Source: Begonia masoniana
Taxonomy: Eukaryota > Streptophyta > Magnoliopsida > Cucurbitales > Begoniaceae
Assembly: GCA_022432975.1 (NCBI GenBank)
Contig: CM039509.1
Coordinates: 44,488,209 to 44,552,208, forward strand
DNA length: 64,000 nt
Direction of reading: 5' to 3'
The translations under genes and the position numbers were made by a program. Position 1 is the stretch's first letter. Each line of letters starts with the position of its first letter. The notes below the pieces were generated by a model. It worked only from the letters and a program-made list of their open reading frames with translations, ran no database searches and was not told the DNA's origin. Shown here piece after piece: positions 1 through 11,346 of the stretch.

Positions 1-4
1 ACGC

Positions 5-1390
5 ATGATGGCCAGAGAAGACGATAGAAACAATAATCATGGGAATAACAATCGTGATAATGCGCCGCGAGACAACAGTGGAGACAGATTCCAGCGACTC
101 CAGCCGCCTTCATTTGATGGACTGTCTACAGACCCGACCCGTGCTGAAACCTGGATTCGAACAATGGAGAAAATGTTTGGATATGCAGAAGTAGAAGACA
201 ACAAGACAGTTATTTGTGCCACGTTCTATCTCACCGAAATTGCAGGATTTTGGTGGGACACAGTGCAGTCAACTACAGTGGCATTAAGCTGGGAAGGATT
301 CACGAAGATCTTCTACGAGAAGTACTTTGACCGGGGAGTGAGGAAGGAAAAGTTGCTTGAATTCTCTCAGCTGCGACAATATGGGTCAGTGGCTGAATAT
401 GTTCAGAAATTCGAGTCACTGTCCCAATATGCAACACATATGGTGGCCACCGATGAGAACAAGGTGCATCAATTCATTCAAGGATTAAAGATGGACCTTC
501 TACGAGGGATCACAACTGGAGGGTTCGATGAGGCACCGTATGTGAAGGTGGTGGCCAACGCTTATCAGTTGGAGGCCTTAGAGATAAAGTCCTAGAAACA
601 AAGAGATTCGCCAAGAGGGATTATTCGAAATGTTCCTCAACAGCAACAGCAGCAACAGCAAAGAGGTCAAAATTTTCAACCTCAGCAGCAACAAAACAGG
701 GGCATTAAGAGGCCCAATAAGACCACCACTTACCCAGACAAAGGAAAGAGACCGATGGGGGTTCCTCAGCCCACTATATGTCCACGGTGCCAAATAAGCC
801 ACCAGGCCAATGCAAGCTTATTACTGGTGCTTGTTTCCGATGTGGCAAAGGAGGCCATCATGTTCGTGATTGCCCGATACCCGACACGAGACAAAATCAG
901 GCCATGCCAAGAGTCTTTGCAATGATGGAGGATGTTGATGATGCCGATCTACACACAGCAATCACAGGTACAATTTTGGTGTGTAACATACCTGCATATA
1001 CTTTGTTAGACACGGGGGGCCACTCATTCATTTGTGGCCATGGACTTTGTGAGTAGAAAGAACTTGTGCCTTGCACCGTCCGATCAGCCCTACAGTGTCA
1101 TGCTACCGTCCGGAGAGTTTATGCACTCCGAGCAGACAGTGCGGGGTGATATAGTGTGAGTTGGAGACCAGAAGTTGTATGCCAATCTTATCGTCATCGG
1201 TATGAAAGGATACGAAGTGATTCTGGGGATGAACTGGCTATTTAGACATCATGCCACCATCGACTGTAGGTCCGGGCTCGTGACTTTTAAGCCCCCGAAC
1301 GAAGTAGAGTTCTCCTATCAGGCAATACCAAAGAAACATAGTATGCCTGTCATATCCTCCTTGAAAGCTCAACAGCTAATGAGGTCTTGA
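5..1390 (+). pseudogene. E1 gag and protease, disrupted
   Basis: The capsid part (5-595, 196 codons) has the retrotransposon gag pattern with FWWDTV and a FYEKYF segment near residues 78-107. It ends at a TAG at 593-595. A glutamine-rich linker (about 630-700) and a frame change lead to a CCHC zinc knuckle, CFRCGKGGHHVRDC, near 832-875. The protease follows with the triad DTG in LLDTGGHSFI (about 1005-1032); the usual residue after DTG is replaced by a second Gly. The rest of the protease changes frame near 1035-1060 and has a TGA at 1157-1159, then continues as GYEVILGMNWL (from about 1208). At least four breaks make this non-functional. Confidence 0.88.
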
Positions 1391-1411
1391 TGCTTCGGGT
1401 TTCTTGCCTAC

Positions 1412-4348
1412 ATGGTGGATGTTCAGAGGCAAGGTGTGGTCGAACTTCAAAATATTTCGGTGGTTCAAAACTTCCCTGAGGTTTTCTTAGATGACCTACC
1501 GGGGTTGCCACCAGATCGTGAGATAGAGTTTGAGATCGATGTATATCCAGGTGCGGAACCAGTATCGAAGAATCCGTACCGCATTGCACCAATTGAGCTG
1601 AAGGAATTGAAGGCTCAGCTGAAAGAGTTGGTGGACAAGGGTTTTGTGCGCCCCAGTTTCTCTCCGTGGGGTGCTCCCGTCTTGTTTGTCAAGAAGAAGG
1701 ATGGGTCCCTACGGATGTGTATTGACTACCGTGAGCTGAACAAGTTAACGATCAAGAATAAGTACCCGTTACCGAGAATCGACGATTTGTTTGATCAGCT
1801 ACAAGGGGCTCGGGTATTTTCTAAGATTTACTTACACTCCGACTATTACCAGTTTAAGGTCAGAGCTGAAGATATTCCAAAGACCGCCTTCAGGACTCGA
1901 TACGGACACTACGAGTTCTTGGTGATGTCGTTCGGATTAACTAATGCTCCGGCAGCATTTATGGACCTGATGAACAGGATATTCCAAGATGTCTTGGATA
2001 AATTTGTAATCGTTTTCATCGACGATATCCTAATTTATTCCAGGAGTGAGGCCGAGCATGAGGAGCACTTGACTATTGTACTGTCAGTCCTAAAGCAGCA
2101 TCAATTATATGCCAAGTTATCAAAGTGTGAATTCTGGCTGAACAGAATTAATTTCCTTGGCCACGTGGTGTCGGCTGAAGGAGTATCTGTGGACCTGGCC
2201 AAGATTGAGGCTGTAAGAGACTTGCCAAGGCCAAGGAATGCAAGCGAGATACGGAGCTTTATCGGACTAGCTGGTTATTACAGGAAATTTATCAAGGGAT
2301 TTTCTGTGATAGCAAAGCCCATGACCAGCTTGACAAGGAAAGATATCAAATTCAGGTGGTCTGAAGCTTGCGAGATGAGTTTTCAGACACTTAAGCAAAA
2401 GTTGACCACTGCTCCTCTATTAGTGTTGCCAGTTGAAGATGGAAAATTCATCGTATACTGTGATGCGTCGAAGATTGGCTTGGGATGTGTACTAATGCAA
2501 GAGGAGAAAGTGGTAGCATACGCATCCCGACAATTGAAGAGCCATGAAGAAAACTACCCTACTCATGACCTTGAGTTAGCAGCAGTTGTATTTGCGCTGA
2601 AGGTATGGAGACACCACCTATATGGACAGTCATGTGAGGTGTTTTCTGACCACAAGAGTTTGAAGTACCTCTTTACTCAGAAGGAGTTGAATATGAGACA
2701 GAGGCGGTGGTTAGAATTTGTAAAAGACTACGATGTTGAGATCAAATACCATCCTGGTAAAGCTAATGTGGTAGCTGATGCACTGAGCAGGATGCCAGCT
2801 ATTGTGCAACCAGCTATGTCAGCCGTGTCAATTCCTTTGAGGACGGAGATACAGAAGTTCGATATGGAGATAGTTTCTGGGCTATCGGCCATACTAGCAG
2901 ACTTAACACTACGGCCCTCCGTCCTGGACCGAATTAAGGAAGCCCAAAAGACCAATTCAAAGGAGATGGCTGATATGGTGAGCAAGGTACCAATGGCCTC
3001 TTCCGAGTTCAGCTATTCGGGAGATGGTATCATGAAGTTCAGAGATAGATGGTATGTTCCGAAGGATGAAGAGTTACGGAAGCACATCTTGTCAGAAGCC
3101 CACTCATCTTCTTTCTCTGTACATCCCGGTAGCACGAAGATGTATCAAGACTTGAAACTTCACTTCTGGTGGCCGAATATGAAGAATGAAGAGGCCAAGT
3201 ATGTGGGGTCTTGAATGATATGTCAACAGGTCAAAACTGAACATCAACGACCAAGTGGAACGCTTCAACCTCTCCCGATTCCCGAATGGAAGTGGGAGAA
3301 TATAACGATGGATTTTGTTGTTGGCCTACCAAGAACAGCTAAGGGCCACAATAGCATATGGGTCATAGTGGACAGATTGACGAAGTCGGCCCATTTTCTA
3401 CCTGTGAAGACGACGTACTCCATGGATCAGTATGCAGAGTTAGATATTAGTGAGATTGTCAAGTTGCATGGTATTCTGGTGTCAATTGTTTCGGACCGGG
3501 ATCCTAGATTCACTTCCAGGTTTTGGAAAAGTTTGCAGAGCTCCTTGGGCACTAGATTAGACTTCAGCACGGCATTTCATCCACAGACTGACGAACAATC
3601 TGAAAGAACAATCCAAATACTGGAGGATATGCTAAGGTCGTGCGTACTGGAATTTCATGCTCCTTGGAGTAGATACTTGCCACTCGTGGAGTTTGCATAC
3701 AACAATAGCTATCAGGCTACGATTGGTATGGCTCCATATGAAGCCCTTTACGGCAGAAAGTGTAGATCCCCGTTGTGTTGGGATGAAGTCAGAGAAACCA
3801 AGCTTATCGGCCCTGAGATATTACAGCAGATGTCCGAGGTGATAGCTGCTATCAAACAACGGATAAAAATTGCTCAGAGTCGACAGAAGAGTTATGCGGA
3901 CAATAGAAGAAGGGACTTAGAGTTTGCCGAAGGCGATGAAGTATTACTGAAGGTGTCGCCTTTTAAGGGCGTAATGAGATTCGGTAAGAAAGGAAAGCTC
4001 AGCCCACGGTTCATTGGCCCTTTTCCCATCCTGAAGCGTGTGGGAAACATGGCTTATAAACTACAGTTGCCAGCATCGATGGATGGAGTCCACAATGTCT
4101 TCCATGTTTCGATGCTGAGAAAATGTGTACGAGATCCAACGCAGATCGTGAAGCATGTGGACTTTGATATCATGTCGACGCTGACATATGAAGAAAGGCC
4201 CATACAGATATTGGATATGTCACTCAAAGTATTGCGAAACAAGGTGGTTCCATTGGTAAAAGTGTTATGGCGCAACCATAATGTGGAGGAAGCCACGTGG
4301 AAAAGACAAGCAGATGTTAGAGCACAATATCCGGAGTTATTCGCTTAG
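1412..4348 (+). pseudogene. E1 pol: RT, RNase H, integrase, chromodomain
   Basis: Two consecutive open stretches in one frame (1412-3214 and 3215-4348), separated by a single TGA at 3212-3214. RT shows [19 protein letters not shown], then [11 protein letters not shown] where chromovirus RTs have the first catalytic Asp after SKI; here it is Tyr. The second catalytic motif FIDDILIYS (about 2015-2041) is intact. RNase H runs from [13 protein letters not shown] to ADALSRMP. The integrase zinc domain has the His pair, but the TGA falls on the codon expected to give the first Cys. The integrase core has D ([12 protein letters not shown]), D (VSDRDPRF) and E (EQSERTIQ). The C-terminus EEATWKRQ...YPELFA is a chromodomain. 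The Asp-to-Tyr change and the stop indicate a dead copy. Confidence 0.92.
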
Positions 4349-4370
4349 GCAAATTTTGGGGACCAAATTT

Positions 4371-4388
4371 CTGTTAAGGTGGGTGGAA
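4371..4388 (+). other. E1 polypurine tract region
   Basis: The purine-rich GGTGGGTGGAA directly precedes the LTR start TGTAACACCC and is the expected plus-strand primer site. The related element E3 has the matching AAGGTGGATGGAA before its 3' LTR. Confidence 0.75.
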
Positions 4389-5024
4389 TGTAACACCCAG
4401 CATTTTTGGCCATGTAATAATCGGTTGAATTATTGTATGGATTTAATTTGCCATTATTACAATAACTATTTTATTGTAAACTTTGGAGCATTTAATGGGG
4501 AGAGAACCGAACTAAAGGCTAACTAAACTAAACATTAAGTTTAAAATGCATGGAAGGGTAAATTGGAGAGAAATTAAGGTTGGTGAGAGATAGCCAATGG
4601 TTGAGTGACATCTAGCGACTTGATGAAGAAGCTAAGTTCTTCCTCCTACGTGAAACCCTCACTTCTCATCTGTTTCTTCCCACTGCTCTTTGCTCTCTCT
4701 TCCTGGCAATTTTGACAAAGCACCAACACTTTGCTTCCTCGTTTTTCTTCTGTTTCCTTCAACCAAGGTAATCATCTACGGAAGTTATTGATTTTGGACA
4801 AGATTAATGCGAGTTTTCACTGGGGTTTAGGGTTATTATTTCTGTGAAAACTCACTGTTTTGGATGAAAATACATTAGTGTGTTTTCCTAAAGAGTTGAA
4901 ATGAGCTTGCTGCATATTCTACAAGTTATTTGTTAGCATTTGCAGCTTGTGTAATTTCACTACATTGCAGCAAACAGGTTCGAGCATTTCCGAGACCTTC
5001 CAGCTAACTGCATTGAGGAAAAAA

Positions 5025-5555
5025 AGGTAAGTTCATAACCGTAGGTTGGCCCTTAAGGCCCTACATCACGGAGGTACTAGGTTTCCTGTTCTGTCGGGTT
5101 GTTTTGGGTAGAAAGGTTATAGTCTATGATCTGAAATGTCTGGCTTCGATTTACCTTCTGTTGTCTTATTTCTGCTGACTGCCTGTTTAAGTTCAAGCAC
5201 CGTTCATGCATACACGTTTTCTCTGAAAGACATGCAAATGTTTTCTGTACACTGTTTGAAACTAAACAAGATAAAATCCGACTGAAATGTAACAGGTTAA
5301 GTGCGAGACGGGAACTGGCCCCAGAACTGTTTACTGTACTGTATCCCTGAATGTGCCTGATAGTGCACCCTCCCCCTCCCCCACTGTTTGCCAGTTCCCC
5401 TATAAGCTCCACTTAATTCTACTACCACTGTAACTTAATGCTCTGTACTGTCACCGTATTTCTGAAAAAAAATTGCATGCATAGCATTTTGCATCACTGC
5501 ATTCTGATTATGTCCTTACTGAGTTTTAGACTCATAGGTGAACTCTCTGATGTAG
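5025..5555 (+). promoter_or_regulatory. Intron-like module in E1 LTR
   Basis: AGGTAAGT (5025-5032) matches the 5' splice consensus. It is followed 15 nt later by GGCCCTTAAGGCC then TACATC, and at 5551-5555 by TGTAG|GTA. The same order occurs in the LTRs at 8284-10491 (reverse strand), 14470-16837, 21483-23757 and 53139-55935. Splicing is inferred only from the consensus and conservation. Confidence 0.45.
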
Positions 5556-6299
5556 GTACTGAACCTGAAACCGAGGACCTTGTTCCTCAAAATGATGATC
5601 TGATGTAAATGGTGGATCGAGCTCACAGGGTGGTTGTTGCAGTTAGACATAATTCTGTTCTGAGGTTCAAGTCTTTAAAATATAGTTTATATTGTAAAGT
5701 TTTATGAAATTCTGGTCTTTGTGTCAAAAGCCCTGTAGAAAACTTCTGTTTTGGGAGTTTCTGTAATTATATGTTATGTTCTGTACTGTCCCTCAGATTT
5801 TGAAACAATGTACAAGTTCTGATGTTTCAGTTTTAGGAACCACTGTATTTGACAGTTAAGTTTATACTCTAAAGTATTATGAAATTTGTTTGGAATGTTT
5901 CTATTAGTTCATGCATGGATGAATTCTGGTTTTGGAACTGTCCATGTAATTTTATTTCCTTGAACCTGTCAATTTTAAAGTATGTCTTACTGACCTTCAA
6001 ATTTCGAAAAACTGTATAGATTCTGAGTCAAAGTTTTCAAAACTGCTGTATTTGACAGTTGAACTAATGTTCTGAATGTTCTGAAATGTTTTAGAATATT
6101 TTCATGTTTTAAGATTTGCATGGATGGTCTCAAATTTTAGAGTCATCCATGTAGTCTGTTTTTCTTAGATCTATCATCTGTAAAGTGTGTTTTAAAATCT
6201 TATTTTGAATCAGGTTTTGAAGGTCTGAAACCCTTATGTCTTCTGCTTGATGCTCCCTGCCCATATGTCTCCCTGTAAAAGTTGTAAATTTTGCCTTTA

Positions 6300-6900
6300 A
6301 AACTATGTCTTCCGGCTGACATCATCAAAGTCATCCGCCCGGTGTATTTATGTCTTCCGGCTGATGTCAGCATAAGTCTTCCGCCCAGTTTAAAACTCCG
6401 TCTTCCGGCTGACGTCATCAAAGTCATCCGCCTAGTGTATTTATGTCTTCCGGCTAATGTCAGCATAAATCTTCCGCCCAGTTTAAAACTCCGTCTTCCG
6501 GCTGACGTCACCCAAGTCATCCGCCCAGTGTAAATATGTCTTCCGGCTGACGTCATCCCAGTTTTTTTTCCGCCAGTATAATGCTTATATCTTCCGGTTG
6601 ACGTCATCCATCTTCCGGCTGACGTCATCTCCTCATCCGATCTCAGCTACTGTTTGTGTCTTCCGCCTGACGTCACTCATCTCCCGGCTGACGTCACCAC
6701 CTCTTCTACCCAGTTTTACTGAGCCTCTTCCGCTGAATACTGTTCGTCTTTTGTCGTATCTGAATCCACCGATAGCTCTAATCTTCCGCCTGACGTCATC
6801 CCCGCTTCTGTCTTTGCATTTACATCTTCCGACTGACGTCATTTAAGTCTTCCGCTACTCCTTTAAACTAAGTCTTCCGTCGGTTATTCGCCTAAGTCTT
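6300..6900 (+). repeat. CTTCCG / TGACGTCA repeat array in E1 LTR
   Basis: A degenerate tandem array with words GTCTTCCGGCTGACGTCATC and AGTCATCCGCCCAGTGTA. I count about eight or nine exact TGACGTCA palindromes between about 6408 and 6842. TGACGTCA is the core bound by several plant bZIP factors (TGA and HY5 groups), so the array resembles an enhancer in the LTR. Spacing varies from about 20 to 100 bp, unlike a simple satellite. Confidence 0.75.
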
Positions 6901-7255
6901 CCGCCAATGTTTCCTGTTTCCTCCTCCGCCAGCCTTATGCTAATTTCTGTTCTGTTATCCATTATTGAAACCTGTTTTAAATTTCTACACCCGAGAACTC
7001 TCTCTCTCCCTGTCAATGTTTTCTGTTACTCACTGTAGTTTCTCCTTCTCTGTAAAGTTACGTTTTTAGGGTTTGCGATGACAGTGCATGTTTCCTGTTA
7101 TTCGATTCTGTTTCTCTGTAAATATTTTAAAAGTATAATGTCCACTGTTTTGACCGATCTGTTTCAAAAAAAAATAGTCACCGTTTCCCGTTGACTGTCC
7201 CAGAGTGACGGCTCCGATCCCGGACTCCGATCGGGGTCGGTTTCGGGCTGTCACA

Positions 7256-8129
7256 GATTCTTTGAACATTTCGGGCACTGAGGCAACTTCTGGATATTCA
7301 GTACCTTCTTTCCAAATCCTTGGTTATTTTGGCCTTCACTTGGCCTCTTCACTCCCCTCTGATGGTGTGGCTGGATAAACTTTTGCGAAACCTCCTTTGG
7401 TCCGGCACACTTCCTTTCAGCTTCTTCCACTTCTAGAGCAGTGGACACAACTTCACTAAATGTCAAGCCTTTAATGCCACAAAATTTGACTCATCGGTAA
7501 ATCTCCGGCCTCAGTCCATGCACAAATTTGAACACCTTATCCTCGTCCTTATGAGCAAAATGTCCAGCAAACCTGGACAAGGACTCAAATTGCCTACTGT
7601 ACTCTGCCACCGACCCTGTCTGCTTCAAATTCAGAAACTCCAACTTCTTCGCGGTTTGGACCGTGCTGTTAAAATACTTCCCATAAAATATGTCCTTGAA
7701 TTGTGACCAAGGCATCGCCAAAACATCTGTGGTGGTTTCTATCATTTCCCACCAGAGTTGAGCTTCACCAGCCAAATGGAACGTGGCCAACGTGACTTTG
7801 TCCTCCTCTCCTACATTGGTACACCTAAACATACTCTCGATTTTTCTAAGCCATCCTTCAGCAATAACCGGATCGGATGACTGTCCATCAAACATGGGTG
7901 GTCTCAGTCTCCGGAATCTATCTCCAAAATGTTCACTGCTAGAACCCGAGTTGGCACTTCCTTGTGTCTCCCGGCTCAACAACACTCCTAATTGATCAGA
8001 CTGTTGAGGCACTATATCAGTCTGCTGACGCATCAACTCTGTCAGCTGCCTAATTACACTAGAGTCCTCCTCCCGCCTCGGACTTGGTATTTCTCTTGGT
8101 AACCTTGGTCTTCCTGGTCGTCTAGACAT
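7256..8129 (-). pseudogene. E2 gag fragment
   Basis: The minus-strand gag begins MSRRPGRPRLPREI at 8129. It carries the retrotransposon gag domain with FGDRFRRLRPPMFDGQ, QLWWEM and FYGKYFNSTV, then GSVAEYSRQFESL. An in-frame TGA stands at 7491-7493. The frame then continues through a basic linker (GVKRPSEGQNN) to CPKCSKN, the region just before the usual zinc knuckle, where E1 cuts it. The homologous regions of E1 and E3 show the same order. Confidence 0.88.
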
Positions 8130-8268
8130 TTGCTATATTCCTGTACAAGGTTAATTACACTCTTAAATATCTAGTAGCTAAGGTTAAGGTAAACACTTAC
8201 AATTGTTGGAGCACCTCCATGCAACGATTGGCACCGATGAGTAATCTTTTGAACAGTTTAACTGAATA

Positions 8269-8280
8269 TCTCTGATACCA
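8269..8280 (-). other. E2 primer binding site
   Basis: Minus-strand TGGTATCAGAGA lies 3 nt inside the LTR end and matches the 3' end of initiator tRNA-Met, the standard primer for these elements. Confidence 0.8.
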
Positions 8281-8644
8281 CACTGTAACGCCCCGAGTCA
8301 TCTGAACCCGGCTCGTTACTCAAAAGCCCGTACGTGACTAAGAAATTTCATCCGTATTTTAAAAGATTCTCTCAACAATCGACTCTTGACATAAGTTAGA
8401 ATCCAAAAATAAATAAACATTTAAAACTTGTAGCGGAAATCATTTGGACAATAATAGAGATAAGCAGAACTGTGAAAAACATCGCTTGGATAATCGTTCG
8501 GAACGTTAAAAGTTAATCGGCCAAAAAGAAATAGAGGTTTAAATCGTGAAATACTTAAGAAGTCACAGAAGTCAAATTCATCTGCCGATGAATAAAGTCA
8601 ACGGAAAAGAATGAAATAGGAAATAGAAGGCTTCTTCCGGTGAC

Positions 8645-9090
8645 TAAACGACAAAGTCCTCCTACATCTACCGATGACGTCAGCACGCATCTGCCGATGA
8701 GTTTGCTTAGACATCATCCGATGGACTTAAACCTACACCTTCCGATTGAGTAAACTGCATACGCCGATCACTAAACGAAAAACTCTCTATTTATATCTTC
8801 CGATAGACAACTTAACTATAACCCGACATCTTCCGATAGACTTCATCTACCGATAGTGAATAGAACGACGACTCGACATCTGCCGGTAGACTTCATCTAC
8901 CGATAGTGAACAAAACAACATCTTCCGATAAAGTAAGCTACATATACCGATCACTAAATGACAAATTTCGTTCTGTATCATCCGATGGCTTCCACTGAAG
9001 ACATCTTCCGATAACTTTATTGAAGACAATCTTTCGATAGACGACATAACTATAACTCGACAGCTACCGATAGACATCATCTACCGATAT
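8645..9090 (-). repeat. CTTCCG / CTACCG repeat field in E2 LTR
   Basis: On the plus strand the words ACATCTTCCGATAGAC, CATCTACCGATAG and ATCTGCCGGTAG recur 15 or more times, mixed with TAAACGACAAA (8645-8655) and one TGACGTCA (about 8675). The same words occur in the Sirevirus LTRs of this window, in the opposite orientation relative to the element. Confidence 0.7.
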
Positions 9091-9593
9091 AGAAGAGAGC
9101 GACATGCCCACAACTCCTTGCTATACAACACGACTCTAGCTACAGAAAAGAATCGGCTTACATTACTGAAATCATTCAAATACCATTCTAACCAATGCAT
9201 TACTCAAAACAATTCAACAAGTGTTAACATCAAATCTCAGCAGAATACTATTAATAGAAAAGACAACTCAAAACATTGAAACAACTACTGTCATGAGAAC
9301 TCAACATATTCAAATCGAGACATTGTCAACTACACCTTCACTCCAACAGACATCAGTTAAACCGCCTCATCATGTACTAGGTCCGTGGCATGGGTATGCA
9401 CCCCCAACCAATCTATCCCTCAATGAACTCAGAGAATTCACCTGCTGTCACTTCTTCACCTACATCACAAAACTCATCTATTAGCCTAATGCTAAGCAAG
9501 TAAAGCAGTAATGAAATGATATGCTGAAACATAAATTCCTAAACATGCAAATTTCTACTTTCTCATCTCAGTTGCATTCACATACGTTCATAA

Positions 9594-9790
9594 GCTGATC
9601 TGATCCCTCGGTTCCCTTGGGAAGTGGATCAATTTTCCCAATGTTATACATCCTCTACTCGATTAAGGGGCGGATGAATTCTCTTAATAGCTGATCTGAT
9701 CCCTCTGTTCCCTTGGGAGTGGGATCAATTCTCCCAATGTTATAAATCCCTTCATAAGTTAAGGGGTGGATTAGTTCCCTTAATAGTTTG
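9594..9790 (-). repeat. Direct duplication in E2 LTR
   Basis: A segment of about 95 bp, GCTGATCTGATCCCTC.GTTCCC followed by TGGGATCAAT.CTCCCAATGTTATA, occurs twice in tandem (from about 9594 and from about 9690), with small differences and a trailing partial copy. Confidence 0.7.
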
Positions 9791-10491
9791 TCTGTCACAT
9801 TCAGTTCTTACCTTATCGTTCTTACATGGAAATTCATTTTCGTAATCTTTCAAAAACATGATGCATGACATACAAAATCATTTCCCAAATACATAACCAT
9901 ACTGTTTTGTGATGTAGGCCCGAAGGCACATGCATACTTTACTTACCTGGTCTTCTGGATGGTTTGGTTGAAATCTCCTCTGGGAATTAGCTCGAACCTA
10001 AATCCACAAACCGATCATTAATTAAACCTTAACTAAACTTCATCCTATTCAACCAGAGGCCTAAGGAAACTAATTGAGAACTCTGGTCATAATCCATTCC
10101 CGATACTGCACTAAACTAAAACTGACACTCATCTATAGCATCCTCGAAACTCTCGCATTGGACTCCCTCGGCTATCTAACTGCTAAAATATAAGAAATGG
10201 GGAAAACTTACTTACATAGGAGAAGAGTCTGGTGGAAGATTCGTCGAGAGCTCCGCTGAGCTTGAGCTGGACACCGAAAAAGAATAAATGATGAAACAGT
10301 GGCGGCTACAGTGCATAAATCTCTAAACCCCTTCCCTTAAATAGGTCATCTACTTTTAAATTGTCATATTTACATAAATGCCCTCGCTTAGTCACTCATT
10401 AACCTAACCAATAACTCTCCCAATTCTTCCATGAAATTGCACATCATTAATTGATAAGTTAAATTCGGTTTAATTGAAACCGGGTGCTACA

Positions 10492-11346
10492 GTATCGGTT
10501 CCGGTTCCAAAACTCTGGGAACTGGAACCGGCGGTCCAGTACACGATTCCTAGGTCTGAGAACCGACCCAGACCATGGGAGTACCGACCCATGGGTCGGC
10601 TTGGGAAATGGTTATCCGACCAGGTAACCCATGGGTCGGATGCCTTAAATCTGAAGTTAGAGCTCACACTCTGAACTTCAGACTTCAGCTCTCTCATTCC
10701 GAAGCTTTGGCAAATTCTTCACCGGTAGTAGTCGGCGAAGCGAGGTCCCCAATGCTGGAGAGTGGGACGTGGAGGCTCATCGCGCCGGCGAGGAGATCAG
10801 TGAGTTGTTTAGATGGTTTTCTTTTTACTTCATCTACTCCCCCCTTTCCGCACTCATCTTCGAGCTAATGACAGAAAAAAGGAGACTAGACGTAGCAAAA
10901 TCTAGCGTGGAGAAACACATTGATTTTCCCATGTGAATATACAATTGTGGGTAATTTTGCTGTTGTCGATTCAATTCAATTAGCATGTCAACTTTCTTCA
11001 ACTCCTTCTTCTTCTTCATTTCTCTAATGACTGATTTCTCAGGCTGGAAATCTGTAGGAGGAAGTAGTTGATTTTGATTGGCATCCTCGATTTTTCTCTA
11101 TTTTCTCTGATTTCATCTGGGCGAGGGCTAGCTTCGGCGTTAATTTTTCAGCTTTAAATTTGTTTTATTGTTTAAATATTTTAGAAAAATAAAAAATAAA
11201 AAATCAGATGGGAAAAACCAGGTTCCGATTAGATACCGGTTCCTCCTAGGACTGATTCCGATTCTAGAATTTAAAATTCTGAATATTCTGATCCGGTCCG
11301 ATTCCAAGCAAGAACTGGGATCAGACCGAACTGTGCTCACCCCTAG
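10492..11346 (+). mobile_element. hAT-like non-autonomous remnant (tentative)
   Basis: The left end is rich in GGTTCCGGTTCC and the right end in TCCGATTCC, closing in GTGCTCACCCCTAG near 11333-11346. Pairs of GGTTCC-rich ends with a CACCCCTA terminus are typical of plant hAT-derived elements. The left terminus would have been cut by E2's insertion at 10491, so no complete inverted repeat or 8-bp duplication can be shown. No coding region is recognised. Confidence 0.35.

Larger units (their letters stand above)
1..7255 (+). mobile_element. Ty3/gypsy chromovirus E1 (Tekay/Del-like), 5' part outside window
   Basis: Forward LTR retrotransposon with the order gag, protease, RT, RNase H, integrase, chromodomain, polypurine tract and 3' LTR. 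The 5' LTR and primer site lie before base 1. The 3' LTR ends in TCACA at 7255, where the sequence passes directly into a minus-strand gag of another element, so E1 inserted into that element. The bases after the insertion, GATTC (7256-7260), are the expected 3' target duplication, but its partner is outside the window. The Tekay/Del-like assignment rests on the C-terminal chromodomain, the TGTAACACCC start and the long LTR. Confidence 0.9.
4389..7255 (+). repeat. E1 3' LTR (2867 bp)
   Basis: Starts TGTAACACCC directly after the polypurine tract and ends GGCTGTCACA. It contains an AGGTAAGT module (5025-5032), a GGCCCTTAAGGCC hairpin (5048-5060) and a degenerate array rich in TGACGTCA (about 6300-6900). 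Between 5600 and 6250 there are loosely repeated tracts of the type TTCTGAAATGTT / GTATTTGACAGTT. No 5' partner is visible, so the age cannot be judged. Confidence 0.85.
7256..10491 (-). mobile_element. Ty3/gypsy element E2, minus strand, split by E1
   Basis: Read on the minus strand: LTR (10491 to 8284), primer site TGGTATCAGA (8280-8271), gag start (8129) and gag up to the breakpoint at 7256. The rest of E2 must lie left of E1, outside the window. The LTR boundaries are TGTAGCACCC...CGTTACA. Its far end abuts a hAT-like remnant at 10492. Confidence 0.85.
8284..10491 (-). repeat. E2 5' LTR (2208 bp)
   Basis: On the minus strand it starts TGTAGCACCCGG and ends GGGGCGTTACA beside the primer site. 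It contains the intron-like module (ACTTACCT at 9941-9948, GATGTAGGCC at 9911-9920, acceptor-like CCTACATC at 9459-9466 on the plus strand). It also holds a repeat field at 8645-9090 and a duplicated segment at 9594-9790. A protein-coding role for its short open stretches is not supported. Confidence 0.82.

Noticed and set aside
1800..1850. The Asp-to-Tyr change in E1 RT as a sign of a domesticated protein
   Set aside because: Other stops and frame breaks in the same copy point to ordinary decay rather than a new function.
2728..2985. Antisense open frames inside E1 pol
   Set aside because: They are shadows of the pol reading frame, with no domain or start context of their own.
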